From contig OY720102.1 of the NCBI GenBank assembly GCA_963082875.1, forward strand, positions 13,614,990 to 13,678,989: a DNA stretch of 64,000 bases. The letters run 5' to 3'. Under the pieces are notes generated by a model that was not told where the DNA came from, did not search any database, and saw only the letters and a program-made list of their open reading frames with translations. The stretch is from Corella eumyota. Its lineage: Eukaryota > Chordata > Ascidiacea > Phlebobranchia > Corellidae. Shown piece after piece: positions 21,021-32,600 of this stretch (its first letter is position 1; every line of letters begins with the position of its first letter). The position numbers were made by a program, and so were the translations under genes.

Positions 21021-23079
21021 CCCTTGCAAGCAGGACCAGTTAGTTTAAATATTTCTGGCGGCGATTTTGCTAAAATTTCAAGGAATTTGCCTCCAAGTAA
21101 GTTGTTTATTAATTTTATATGATTGGGTTTGCCTGACAATAGAAACTAGGGCCAACATTACGAAACTTGTTAAGTTAAAGGTTCCACTTCAAATGAAAAT
21201 AAACAGAAAAAATCCTCTGCTTTAAATCAGGTTTGAATTTTAAAGTTATTAATAAAATGTTGGGGTCACGTATGTTGTCCAGTTCTAGACAAAACATAAT
21301 TACACTACGGCTCTCCTAAATTCTCTTATCTGATTTACGATGCTGGAGAATTCTTACGTATGGACAATGGTTCGTCAGAATTCTTTGCTATGGTTAACGG
21401 AATGTTGTTTTCTCTTTGTTTGCTACTAATTAGCAACAAGCATACTGCCTGATTTTAGACCTAATCGAACTTACAACTGTTTAATTAAACTATATTACCC
21501 TAAAATGTAGTTATTTATGGTGGATGTATATTATTATTGCATTTAATGTTAAATAGTTACACTTTTACAAGTAGAAAGAACACATGGAAATTCAACACAA
21601 AACATAATTTTACTTCGGCCCTCCTAAATTCTTTCCTACTGATTACGGTTTGAGAGAATCCTCTTTTATGGTAAACGGCACTTTGTTTTGTCTAGAGCTG
21701 AACAACATACGTGATCCAAATGTTGTTATATTTATACTAAAGGACCCAGTTTAAAAACTGCTATTGATTGGGTCATAAGACCTTGTTCTACAATTAATAT
21801 GATTGGTAATCATTAGAAATGATTGTAGTTTTTTAAACCAAGTTCTTATTCTTTTTTAGGAACAACCTAAAGAATCACAAACTTTAGATCCATGTGAGGT
21901 TTATCCAGAACCAAGAAGAAGACAAAATAAAGGTAAGTTTTATTCTTGTTTATTTTATGGAAGTGTTTGTAATATTTTTTTAAGATCCATGCTTGTCTAT
22001 GATCTGTCTATGATAATATAAATATATCATCTGGTCAATAACATTATATAATTTTAAACACTGATTTAGTTTGGGTAACGTAACTGTAGAATTAGGCTGT
22101 AAAGTCAACTTTTAATAATAATTAAATTGTTTAATTGTCACTAATCTTATTATTAACATAAAAAATGTCGGTTGTTGTAAAATATTTATTACCATTCAAA
22201 ACTAACTTTTCAGGTTTTAATGTAATTATAGGTGAGCACAGCTAACCTAAAAAGTAACTTTGTTAAATGGTTATTTGTTACACAACATATTAACTTGTTA
22301 TCACTGCTTAGTTATTGATAACCATAACCTTAAAATTTAATTAAAACAAACAAAAAACAATCCTATTTTTAAAAATACAACAATTTAGACCATAGTTGAT
22401 ATTTTAACTAAACAAATGTAAGTTTAAAAATATTTAAAGCTGGCATGGCATTCAGAAAACGGCAGCCAGTTGGCAGTTACATACACCGGTAGATCGTTTA
22501 AAAAATGGCACTATTTAAACCCGATAAACGACGATATTTTTTATATATTCTACCCCTTCTTAGCATGGTTTACTAGTAAAAAAATTAGATTAATGAACTT
22601 ATATTAAAAAAGCGTAATGCAACGGAGATTAATAAGTTTAATATCGATTTTCAAAGTTAACTTTGTTAATAAACGATTAACAGATTATTGGGATCTTTAA
22701 GTATAATAAATGTATTATATTATTGCAATATAATACCACCTGTAAGAAACACTATTTTAATCCAATATTATTTACTTTTAAAGGTTCTACTTCTAATGAA
22801 AATGTACAACCGAGATCCTTAGCTTCAAATCAGGTTTTAACTTTAAAGTTGTCAATAAATATAAACATGTTTAAACTAAATAACAGTATTTAAATATTGT
22901 TTATAATTATTAATAAAATTTTGGACTTAGTTTGAATAATAAATATAACTGGTAATTATAAAAAAATCTTTGTAGTTACCTAACCACAATTTTACTGTTT
23001 ATAAAGGAACAACCTGAAGAATCACAAACTCCAGATCCACATGAGGTTGTTCCAGAACCAAGAAGAAGACAAAATGAAG
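21021..23079 (+). CDS. Downstream exons of the repeat gene with a duplicated 41-residue exon pair
   Basis: Five exons join in frame after 20783: 21021-21096 (PLQAGPVSLNISGGDF...), 21181-21230 (STSNENKQKKSSALNQ), 21860-21932 (EQPKESQTLDPCEV, PEPRRRQNK), 22784-22833 (STSNENVQPRSLASNQ) and 23007-23079 (EQPEESQTPDPHEV, PEPRRRQNE). All have AG acceptors and GT donors. Exons of 50 and 73 bp together make 123 bp, 41 codons, and the pair is present twice; each pair begins and ends in the same phase (G/GT). That the pair kept its frame argues for real coding. No domain is recognised; the protein would be polar and low complexity. The last exon was not found; an acceptor near 23357 would lead quickly to a stop. 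Confidence 0.5.
21262..21719. mobile_element. MITE-like element, 458 bp, with about 36-bp inverted ends
   Basis: The left end GGGGTCACGTATGTTGTCC and the right end, read in reverse complement as TTGGATCACGTATGTTGTTC, match over about 36 bp including TCTAGACAAAAC. ATGTT lies on both sides (21257-21261 and 21720-21724) and is the likely 5-bp target duplication. No coding capacity. It sits in the intron between the 50- and 73-bp exons of the first pair. Superfamily not assigned. Confidence 0.7.
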
Positions 23080-23344
23080 GTAAATTTAAATCTTGTTTAT
23101 AATATGGAAGTGTTTTGGTATATGTTTATCTTTGACATAACTAGACTGACTCCACAGTCTAATCTTGCATCGAATGTAAATGTCTTCATTAAGTTTGGTA
23201 ATTTTAATCTGCTTATGTATTTAGTAAAAGCAAAAGTGACTAAATTTGTCACTATCAAAATAGCACTATATATGTGAAAGGCTAGTTTGTTTGATGATAT
23301 TATAATATATATAACATCTTAAGTTTGTTTTAAAATAAAATGAT

Positions 23345-25490
23345 TTTTTTAAACAGTATAGAAAAATTAAATACCCTTTCAAGAGACTTCAAAAAAGCTG
23401 GCCTTAGTACTGCTGTTTTTATCATTTCCAAAGCCGGGCTTTGTGAGTTTACCCACTCTTTATTTTTTTGTTCAAAAGTAATCAATGGTGGGTGCTCACA
23501 GGCATGGATTTTTTCCTAAGATATCCAACTATGTTTATTTTGGATGTGATACACCTAAGAACACCACTTTTCTTTTAATAAGATTGCATCTTTATTACAT
23601 GTATAAACTGAATACCATAGGTGATTTATAATTGCTTTTGTCCACTTAATAACCATAGGATTTTTAGATTTCAGTAGTCGCTTTTTTAAATTTTTTGCAA
23701 TATGCCATAGGTCAAACTGATGGTTTATATGGGGAAACTCAACTCTGAGCATTTTTTGTATTCCAGGATACATATCAGTAGCAATGCAATTAATTTGTAA
23801 ACAAGATTCCTAGTACAAAAAAAGTTAAATTAATATTTGTACTAGTAAAGGGGCAATATGTTTACTTACTTTGAGATAATTTAGTGCTTGCTTTAATCCT
23901 TCGATCTCAAGTCAATAACTATTTTTTACCTCTGCCACATGAATAGTTTTTTGTACCAATATTAAACGGGTTTCTTGATCAAGAAGGGTGTATGTCCCAA
24001 ATGTAGCACTATGGCCCGGGCTATCAAATCTGCAATCTCCCGACACTACCCTCACTTTAGAAGCTATCATTGCCAAAAGGTCCATATTGTGCTTTGTCCA
24101 CATTTGTTTAACAACAGGTATAATGTATAATCGCTGTAGATTGTAGCAGTTTGTTATAGACTCACATTGAATTTTTAGAGCTTGGCAAATGTTCATAAAT
24201 GCAGAATAGCTGTTTCCAAGCAAAGATGAAGGTATAAGTAAATTACAAGAAAAACGTTTATTTGTAAGAGGTTGTGATCGCCATTTGTATAAATGTCTAT
24301 CAACGCATTCGGTTATTACTGTCACAGCAAACCCACTATTTGTTACTTTCGGAATGTTATGTAGAGCTTTACCACAACCTTGAAAGTGGCAGGTTCTGAA
24401 AAGATCTAAAAGCAGTTGCAAATATACAAGCACCTTCACGCTAGAAAAAACATTTACAGTCTTACTCCATTCCCAAGATCCAGCTGAAGATGTGGTAGAT
24501 GCTAATGCTTCTGACGGTATGTAATCACTGTGATCTGATGGGGAGGAATCATTTTGACTACTGCTTGAGGGCGAAGGAACCAGGATTTCCATCTGAATAT
24601 TTTCTTCAAACTGTTTTTTATTCTTTTGAAACCTTAGGTTGAGTATAAGATTGATGGTCTGTGTTTATTGCTGTTTCAACACATGTAACCAAATCAGTAT
24701 TTGTTGAAGCATGAGTTTGAGGAATAGTGGGTATTTGCCCAGTTGATAAAGTTTGTGTTGATGCATTACTAAAGGCAGGAGTTGATATTTCCTCATCCTC
24801 CTAAAATTTCAAAAAAAAATTTACCTTCTTGGCTAGTTAAAAAAATACGGAAAAAGGAATTTCTACGAGTTGAGTTAAAGTACCTGTGGCGCATCAAAAA
24901 TATCTGAATAGTGTAAAGTTGACTTCTTTAATTTCTAAAAACAAAATTTTACATAAATTTTTATGTAATTGCCGATAAATGAATACATTTAAAAAAGGAT
25001 TGGTATTTAATTAAAAAAGTTCCTACTGTTGATTTCGTTTGCCTCGATTTATAACGTGTACTTCGAGAAGATTTCCCAAGCTCTTTAGAAGTTGACGGTC
25101 GATCAGATATTTTATAGTTGTATGAAGAAAAATTAAATATTAAGGGTACAGAACCAGGCTTTAACCTATTTGTATATTGAATGACAGCCTTGCCTTCTGA
25201 GTTAAATTTTAGTTTTGACACATAATCTCTTGCAAAAAATGCTCACTGCAAATCAAAGAATTTTCGTCAAGGGTTTTTGATCTTTTCATTTTGTGCAGCC
25301 AAGCCTTTAACAAAGGTTTATTGTTTTGTGGAAATCTATGAAAATGGACAGGTTGTTCAAGATTTTTGGTATTATAAAAGGAGTTTGAACATCCTGGAGC
25401 CTCACAGAAATTGCCATTTTTTTTTAATTTGGCTTTCTTAGCTAAAATTTCGCCACTAAATTCCTTTTTTTTACAATATAAATCTAATTA
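23345..25490 (-). pseudogene. THAP-domain Kolobok-like transposase, decayed
   Basis: Read from right to left. 25490-25230 gives a THAP zinc finger: CEAPGCSNSFYN, VHFHRFPQNNKPLLKAW, LICSEHF (C-x4-C ... W ... C-x2-H). The frame then shifts by one and continues at 25221-24961 with YVSKLKFNSEGKAV, NRLKPGSVPLIFNF. Next come 24805-24620 (Thr-rich), 24592-23912 (MEILVPSPSSSS, GDCRFDSPGHSATFGTYTLL with the first catalytic Asp region) and 23800-23555 (MYPGIQKMLRVEF, QFDLWHIAKNLKKRL, the D-x2-H signature). A C-terminal piece is near 23480-23360 (SPALEMIKTAVLRPAFLKSL). It has at least two frame breaks and the extreme C-terminus was not found. It would act on TTAA-flanked ends. Confidence 0.65.
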
Positions 25491-26376
25491 AGTAAACAAA
25501 ATAATATTGTGAGATCAATGTTATAGTTTAAATTGATACATATCAGGTTTGGTATATATTCAAATAACCACCATAATTGAAAATTATACAAATATGAAAT
25601 TAAGCCTACAAAATGAATATCAGGCCATTTGCCTATCAGCCTATGCAGCTAAGATTATATGGGCTATTTTTTAAATATGCATAGTAATCTATGTTACATT
25701 GCAATCTGGACTTTATCATATTACTTAAATTTTAACCTTCTACACTGTTTCACTATGCAGTAAGTTAATCTAGAGATATTGCTGACAGTCTGAAACCAAA
25801 ATTAACGTTTTAACAGTCTCACAGCAGGGGTTAGAAAAACTGCTTTTTATTAAAAGAGACCAATTATAAATACATTACAAAAACTATTAGTTTCTTTACA
25901 TTAAACTAAACTGTAAAGTTAGTTTATCATATTGGTTTCCGCAACTGTAAATGGACACTATATCGCTGTTTCACCACCTGACTACTAGCTTAAAAACAGG
26001 CAGACGGGTGATATTTGCCATGAAATTAAAAGCTAACATTCGCCTAAAGTTAAACTTTTGGTTCCAATACTATACCAGTATTAGTAACAGGTATATAAGA
26101 TAACATTTTTCACGTTTCTACCCAAAAAAATTAAGTTAAACTTGACATTTCACTAATTCAAAATTTATAGCCATAAGAAACAACGATAATGAAAATCGTC
26201 TTCCCTTACGATGACGTCACAACGGTAAACACTTTTTTTTGTGAAAAAGGTAACCCCCTATAACTTTTAAACCAGAACCCCTAAAAAATCTGATTTTTGA
26301 AATTAAATTTAAAAAAATATACTTATTTTTATAAAATAGGCCTAGTTTTGCCTTTAGTTCCCCTTTAAGATGTGCA

Positions 26377-26800
26377 TTAGCCCCCGCACCTTTCTTTCAT
26401 ACAGCTGCTCAAACGATAAAACCCGGTAAACTCTTGCAGCACCTCCTGAAATGCGAAAGGTATCAGGTAAAATTTAACGATGCCATTTGTTTGACTTCTA
26501 CAACAAAGTCGCTTTAGCATGGACTTTACCGAACCATTAAATCTCTCCACAAGGTTATGGCTCATGGAATGATAAGGATTCTGTTTCTTCATGCATTTCG
26601 AAAAAACTTTGGTTTCCCATGTCACTTAATAACTCTTTAGGTATGTCAAGTCTACACTACGTATTTACTAAAGCTTCAGCAACTCTTTTTGTGGATTTTA
26701 ATCAACAACTCTCCTGAGTACCATGTTGCGTAAAATGTACTTGTGTTCCTTGTAACTAGACGGGTGTATCAGCCCTATTAAGTCTAGTGTTGCAAGTTTA
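26377..26800 (-). pseudogene. Ty3-type (Metaviridae) integrase fossil
   Basis: Fossil fragment of an LTR retrotransposon integrase. Recognised on the - strand by the core segment DLIGLIHPSSYKEHKYIL and by the C-terminal segment NLVERFNGSVKSMLKRLC, typical of Ty3-type integrases. It is old and broken in several places. No LTRs, gag or reverse transcriptase were recognised around it. It abuts the right end of the candidate Kolobok element. Confidence 0.7.
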
Positions 26801-26804
26801 AACA

Positions 26805-27525
26805 GGATTTCAAATAAAGAAACACTTGCTGCCACAAATTGTTTTTTACTCTAAGGTTTAAAACCCCTTTTCAAGTTTTTTGGTTTAAACTGCTCCGAAC
26901 TCTTATTGGTTTTGGGTTTTGCTTGTCGCACTTTTTTCTGATCTCTATCTTCAGTTAAGTTGTTTTGCTTTAGAAGCACACTCTTCAAATGCTTATAATT
27001 TACAGCACCTTGGGCCATAAAGAAAAACAATGAAAGAACAAGAATAATACTGGTTATTATATATGGTTGCTAGTCAAACCATACTCGGGTTTATGCGACC
27101 TAGCAATTCATACTCGAAACAACAAGAATTTTAAAATATTTTTTGCGGGAGTTTTTCACCTTGCAAATTGTCTCGCAGGCTGCTGTATCAACGAGCGATT
27201 CTACTTAAGTTATTTGTGAATATCTTGTGTCACTAAATATTATCTATGCCTATTTTTAAACCAATAAATATTGGATATATGCAATATTAAATGTGTTATA
27301 TGTAGTGATAAATTATTGTGTTGTTGACATCTTTTTTTATCAGTTGACTTATTTTTTAAAGTTATTGTTACACAGCAATTAACTTTTATGGTTGCCAGCT
27401 TACGCTATTTGTTACATAGTAATAGTGACATAATTACCTCCCTGCTATGCTGACAAAAAAATCAGCACTACTAAAAAAAGAGTAATGCATTTAAGAAAAA
27501 ATCGGCTTCGTGTATTTATCATCGG
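26805..27525. other. Non-coding stretch upstream of the second NLR
   Basis: AT-rich. A Lys-rich - strand piece (about 26990-26860) may belong to the neighbouring integrase fossil. No splice-consistent NLR upstream exon (for instance a Death or CARD domain) could be recognised here. Confidence 0.4.
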
Positions 27526-27528
27526 TTT

Positions 27529-27622
27529 GTTTGTGTATGGTAGTGGTCCAAACACTTTCTTACCATACACCAGATCCTGGGTTCGATTCCCAGTGATCTC
27601 ATGCTGTAGCGCTCTTAACCAA
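27529..27622 (+). repeat. SINE head (tRNA-like), truncated
   Basis: GTATGGTAGTGGTCCAAACA, a B-box-like CTGGGTTCGATTCCCAG and GATCTCATGCTGTAGCGC are visible. The body ends abruptly at CTCTTAACC. The anticodon-like and acceptor stems do not close into a functional tRNA. Confidence 0.75.
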
Positions 27623-27831
27623 AAAAAAGTAAATGTAAATATTTATGATTGCTTTTATGACATTTATTACCTGTTATATAATTTCATTATAGCAATATTA
27701 GTTAGGTTTTACAATTTATTATTTAAAAAAATATTAAAAAAATTATTTTTGCATTAATATATGTGCTGTTGGCAATAAATATTTTATTAAATATAAAAAA
27801 CAAATAATAATTTGAGACTTTATTATTTTAG

Positions 27832-29624
27832 ATAATTATTTATGTGAACAACTTTCCGTAAAATGTTTTAAGCAAGCTAAAAGTTTTGCCAATGAATTCT
27901 GCTCTCCTATTCAGTTGAACAAACAATTAGAATTTGTTGAGTTAGAACTTGCTCAATATTCTTCCACTGATGTTAAAGATTTAGATTCAGTTGATCACTT
28001 TCCTACCAGAAAAGAACAATTTAAAAGAATGTCCAAGTTAACTCAACCTGGCTATCACCCTGGCACAAAGATTAAGGTGAATGAGGTATTTGAATTAGCA
28101 AAAAGAAATGCTGAAGCAGCAGCTGAACAAAAATTCAATAAAACGACAAAAAATGAAGCTAAACGACTTGAATTAGACAAGAAAAAAAGAGACTTTATTA
28201 AAATACATTCCAAAGTTGTGGCTCTTGTTGGGCACGCAGGGACTGGTAAATCAACTTTTATTAAAATTCTGATTCAGGAAATTTTTTCTGAAAATAGCGA
28301 CTTTCTTCAGAATATAAAATTTATATTCTGCATTATTTTGCGATCAGTTGATTTTTGTAGGGAAATGTCAATTTTCAGGTTTCTTGTTGCAAATTCATCT
28401 ATAGATTGGAATCAACCAGAGTCTACTGATGTAGAATCATTTAATTGCATTAAAAACAGTTCTGACACTATCCTCATCTTTGATGGACTGGATGAGGCTG
28501 ATAGTACTACACCCAAAAACTTGGTATCTACAAATGGCTATGCTGAAGATTTTCTAAAAAACATTTTTAATGGAAAGTTATTTCCTAATGCTTATAAGTT
28601 TATCACTTCTCGACCAAGGCAAATGTATGAGTGGCATCCTTCTTGCAGACCTATCTTAGTGTTAAAACTACTTGGTTTCAATAAGGAAGCACAAGAAAAC
28701 ATTTGCGTGCAAATATGTGGGGAAAATTCACCTAAAGTCTTAACCTACTTACAAGATCATCCGGATATTGATGCTTACAATTATGTTCCTGTCAACTGTA
28801 TCCTATCCATGCACTGCATTAATCAAGCAATTTTGTCTGGCTCTGTAGTTAATCTAAAAACTATGACAAATGTTATGCTTACTTCTTTAAAGCATTATAT
28901 GAGATCGGATCATTTTCCTGACAACACAGACATTCTTGAGAACGAATTTAAAGGTCTAGCTTTTCTTGCATGGAATGGGTTTAAAAAGAAAAAAATTTGT
29001 TTTAATCAAAAAGACATTAAAAAAGCTGGAATTACAAAAGAAATGCTTAAAACCTTTCTTGACACTTTTGTTTATGATTCTTCAAACATGAAAGTCAAGA
29101 TATTAGAAGGAGACAAACGAAGCAACTTTAGCCATCTCACCTGGCAAGAACTGTTTGCTGCCATGTATTTATTCTTATGGGCAAGTCTGGATAAATTTCA
29201 AAAATGTGTTTCTAAGTTTTCCACTAGTCGATGGGAAGTAGTCACAAAATTTCTGTTTGGGTTTTACAGTTCCAAGGATTTGTCTGAATTTCAATCTGGT
29301 TCTTCAACAGCTTATGATAAGAAACGAGCTGTTCTAGAAACATATGCTAAAGATTTGTGTAAAAATGTTGATTCTTCATCAACTATTATTGAACTCAGCA
29401 GTTATTTGTATGAATCCAACGATGATGACCTCAACCAGTCTGTTTTAAGTCTTCTACCTGATCATTTAGACCTTAAGTTTAAGAAATCTTTGTTGCCGAG
29501 TGACTACATCCATCTTGGCTACTTGTTTAAACAATTGACCAAACCTCTTTCTTTAAAGATAAAGTTAAGACGAGGAGTAGGTGACCATTCTCAACTGCCT
29601 AGTATCTGTAAAGGTTTAGTAAAG
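27832..29624 (+). CDS. NLR gene 2: NACHT exon
   Basis: Acceptor ttttag ends at 27831; donor GTAAGC at 29625. The exon is open for about 597 codons. Walker A is GHAGTGKST (about 28228-28257). Walker B is ILIFDGLDEAD (about 28470-28502), with the extra acidic residue typical of NACHT. A sensor-like FITSRPRQ follows at about 28600. Helical NACHT-associated segments continue to 29624 (HLTWQELFAAMYLFLW is the winged-helix/superhelical region common in NLRs). Before the NTPase lies a Lys/Glu-rich linker (EAKRLELDKKKRDF). No N-terminal effector domain is recognised in this exon. ATP binding and oligomerisation are inferred from the family. Confidence 0.9.
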
Positions 29625-32600
29625 GTAAGCAAAAACATTATTGTTATTTTGAATATGATGCCCAAGTTAAATTTACACAGGAAATTTATTTACTAAAGTA
29701 GATAAAATCATCAAAATTTATAGATTTGTATTCAATATTATTTTAATAATTCTGTAATTATAATAAAACTTTTTGTTTGAATAAGTAATTTGCAATTTTG
29801 TAAAAAGTAAAATGATAACAATGCTCATATTGTTTAACAATGGTCCATTGTTAAGATACAATCCCCCATTTTGTACTTTCCCTAAATTACATTATTCAAT
29901 AAATAAAAGTTTTAATAAATTTTTGAAAGCAAAACTTAACATTCTTTACCTGAATACAAAATAAATTAATAATAAATAAAAATAATGTAAAAACTCAAAC
30001 TTTTAGTATTTAGTATGACTACTTAAAGGGGGCAGCTTTATATTACTATAAAGGTAGGTTACAAAACTACACAAGCATTTTAGGTTTACGTAACAAGTCT
30101 TATTATTTACAATTATAACAAAGAAAACAGAAATCGATGTTAACTTTAAATTTGTTTCACATAAAAAAAACTCTCATAAAATATTGATCCAAACAAAGCT
30201 TAAAATAATTTGTTTTATAAACTAAAAAATTGGGTTAAAATAATATTTACCTCAATATTATTGCTGGGGATTTTATTATTACCCCTAAATATTTTTGTAC
30301 TCACTGGGTTAGTTGCAAAGTATTATTATATAAATATCTGGGCTTAAATTACTTAAAGTTATCAAAACTAAATTTTAAATTTATTTAAACTAGCTTTAAA
30401 GAAGAATTAAAATGTTGGTAGTTATTATTTAAATTCAAAATGCTCATAATTACTATTTTATAAAGAATATATTTTTTAAAACTTTTTTAGGTAATTAAAT
30501 TAAAGTAATCTTCAAATTAAATAAAATATAAATTATGTTTTAGATAAAGTTGGACTTATCAGGGAACTATGTTGATGATGGAACTGCAACATTACTGGGT
30601 GAGGTTATTGACAAGTTTGAGGAACTTAATATTAGTTATTGTCGCATCACAGAAGTTGGTGGATTGGCCATTGCTAGAGGTTGTTCAAAACTAACACATC
30701 CTGTAAATACATTACTTTATTGCTTGGTATTTAAAGATTAATTATTTAAACAAGCACTAGATTTAAATAACATTTATTATTAAAATTACTTTATGTAACA
30801 ACAAAACTTTTTTATTTAGTTTATAAAAATATAAACACAAATTTATTTTCAATTTTAGTAGCAAGAAGTAGAAAAGTCACAATGCCCATTAACTTTAACA
30901 ATGGGTCATTATTAAGTTACAATTTATTGTATTATATTTAAATAAAATTATTTTTTGTATTTCCTCAAGATCAAATTATTTAAAAATTAAAAGTTTTAAA
31001 GAAATATTTAAAACAAAATTACCTCGTTAACTTTTGGAGAATTTTAAACTTAAAATAAACAAAAATATTTAAATTTAACAATTAATACATTATTTTAGTG
31101 ACATTAAACAAATTCAGTTTTAAACATTTAAATATTTTGGCTCATTTATTAAAAAACGATTTATAAATTAACAGTAAAATTTTATTAAAACAATAAGGGT
31201 GGAGTTATTAAAGTTGAGTTAACTTAATCCCCGGTTGACTTTTTATTTTTTTTGTGTTATTAAAATCGAGTTAAACTTGGATTAACTAATCCTAGTTTAA
31301 CTTGCGATATTTGTCGAAAAACTGATTTAAACCGGTTTGAAATCGCTATAGCGAATCAAAACAGCAAACAACAATTTTTGTTGATTTTCGCTGTAACCAA
31401 GGACGTTTTGTTCACTTTTTTGCACGAGATTCAAGTTTTTGTAAATAATAAGGCTAAACGTGATTTTGAAGGGTTTTAGTAATAATTTAACATTTAAATT
31501 TCTTTATTAAGTTAGACTTAGTTAAGATTAGTTACTGTTAGTAAACAAAGAACAGACCTTTAGCCTATTCAGGCTTAAGATTACTATTATAAAAAAAATG
31601 AATGCTATAGAAACTTTTTTTACAAATTGTTTTTAAATATTGTCAATAGGAATAAACGATTGTTAAGTAATTTTTTATTAAAATGGATACTTTGGAAATC
31701 ATTGAAATAACAAATACAACTTACGAAATTCCCAAAAACGATTAAAAGATATCACAAATTTCCTGGAAAAATATACAGAAAGAGAAATAGTCCAGCGTTA
31801 CAGATTTATTAAAAATAGCATTTTACAGCTTTATAACATTACTGAAAAAGATTGAAGTTTAAAAATTAGAAGCCATGGTGTTTCAGCATTGTTGCAGCTT
31901 TTGGTAACCCTTAGGTATTATGCAACAGGGAATTTGCAACACAGTGATGGAGACTTAGTTAGGGTACATAGATGCACGGTATGCCTTATTGTACATCGGA
32001 TTTCCAAGTGTATAGCTTCGCGCAAACACTTATTTGTAACATTTCCTCATGGATTGGCTCTGCAAACATGCATAGATGATTTCGGGCAAGTTTCAGGGTT
32101 TCCCAACGTAGTTGGAGCAATAGATGGCACACATATTTCTATTGTTTCACCTGGTGGAGATTCTCCTAAGGTGTTCAGAAACAGAAAAGGATTTTTTTTG
32201 TCTGGTCTGTTGTTAGGTGACAATGGTTACCCCTGTAAAAATATTTAATGACTCCATTACTTCATCCCTTCACATTACCACAAAAATATACAATAAAGCT
32301 CACATAAAAACAAGATCAAGAATTGAACAGTCTTTTGGCATTTTAAAACAAAGGTTTCAGGTCCTTACAATTCTACTTTGGACACATCTGGACAATTTAA
32401 TAATTATAATAGTTGCAATTATGTGTCTGCATAATTTTGCACTAAAAACAAGGCAAGAGAAACTGGCACCTTATGATGCTGAAATCCCAGTAATTAAAAC
32501 ACATGGAGAAGCTGGTCATTTATTGGCTGGTCAAGCTGTGCGAGACCAAATAACAAATAACTATTTTCAGTAATATTTAAATTTAAGAAGAAATTTTTAC

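Larger units (their letters stand above)
20883..26364 (-). mobile_element. Candidate Kolobok (T2-type) DNA transposon with TTAA target sites
   Basis: TTAA (20879-20882) followed by AGGGGAAC, and GTTCCCCT followed by TTAA (26365-26368), give matching inverted ends. TTAAAGG-type ends and TTAA sites are known for T2/Kolobok elements. On the - strand lies a THAP-domain transposase-like gene (25490 to 23345), also expected of Kolobok. Caution: the terminal match is short (about 8-11 bp), and exons of a + strand host-like gene (21021-23079) fall inside the left third. The left boundary could therefore be wrong. Confidence 0.5.

Noticed and set aside
23041-23277. A 78-residue frame starting in the 73-bp exon
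   Set aside because: It reads through the GTAAAT donor at 23080 into intron.
27529-27622. A genuine tRNA gene (good B-box-like segment)
   Set aside because: Stems do not close into a cloverleaf and SINE body sequence follows.
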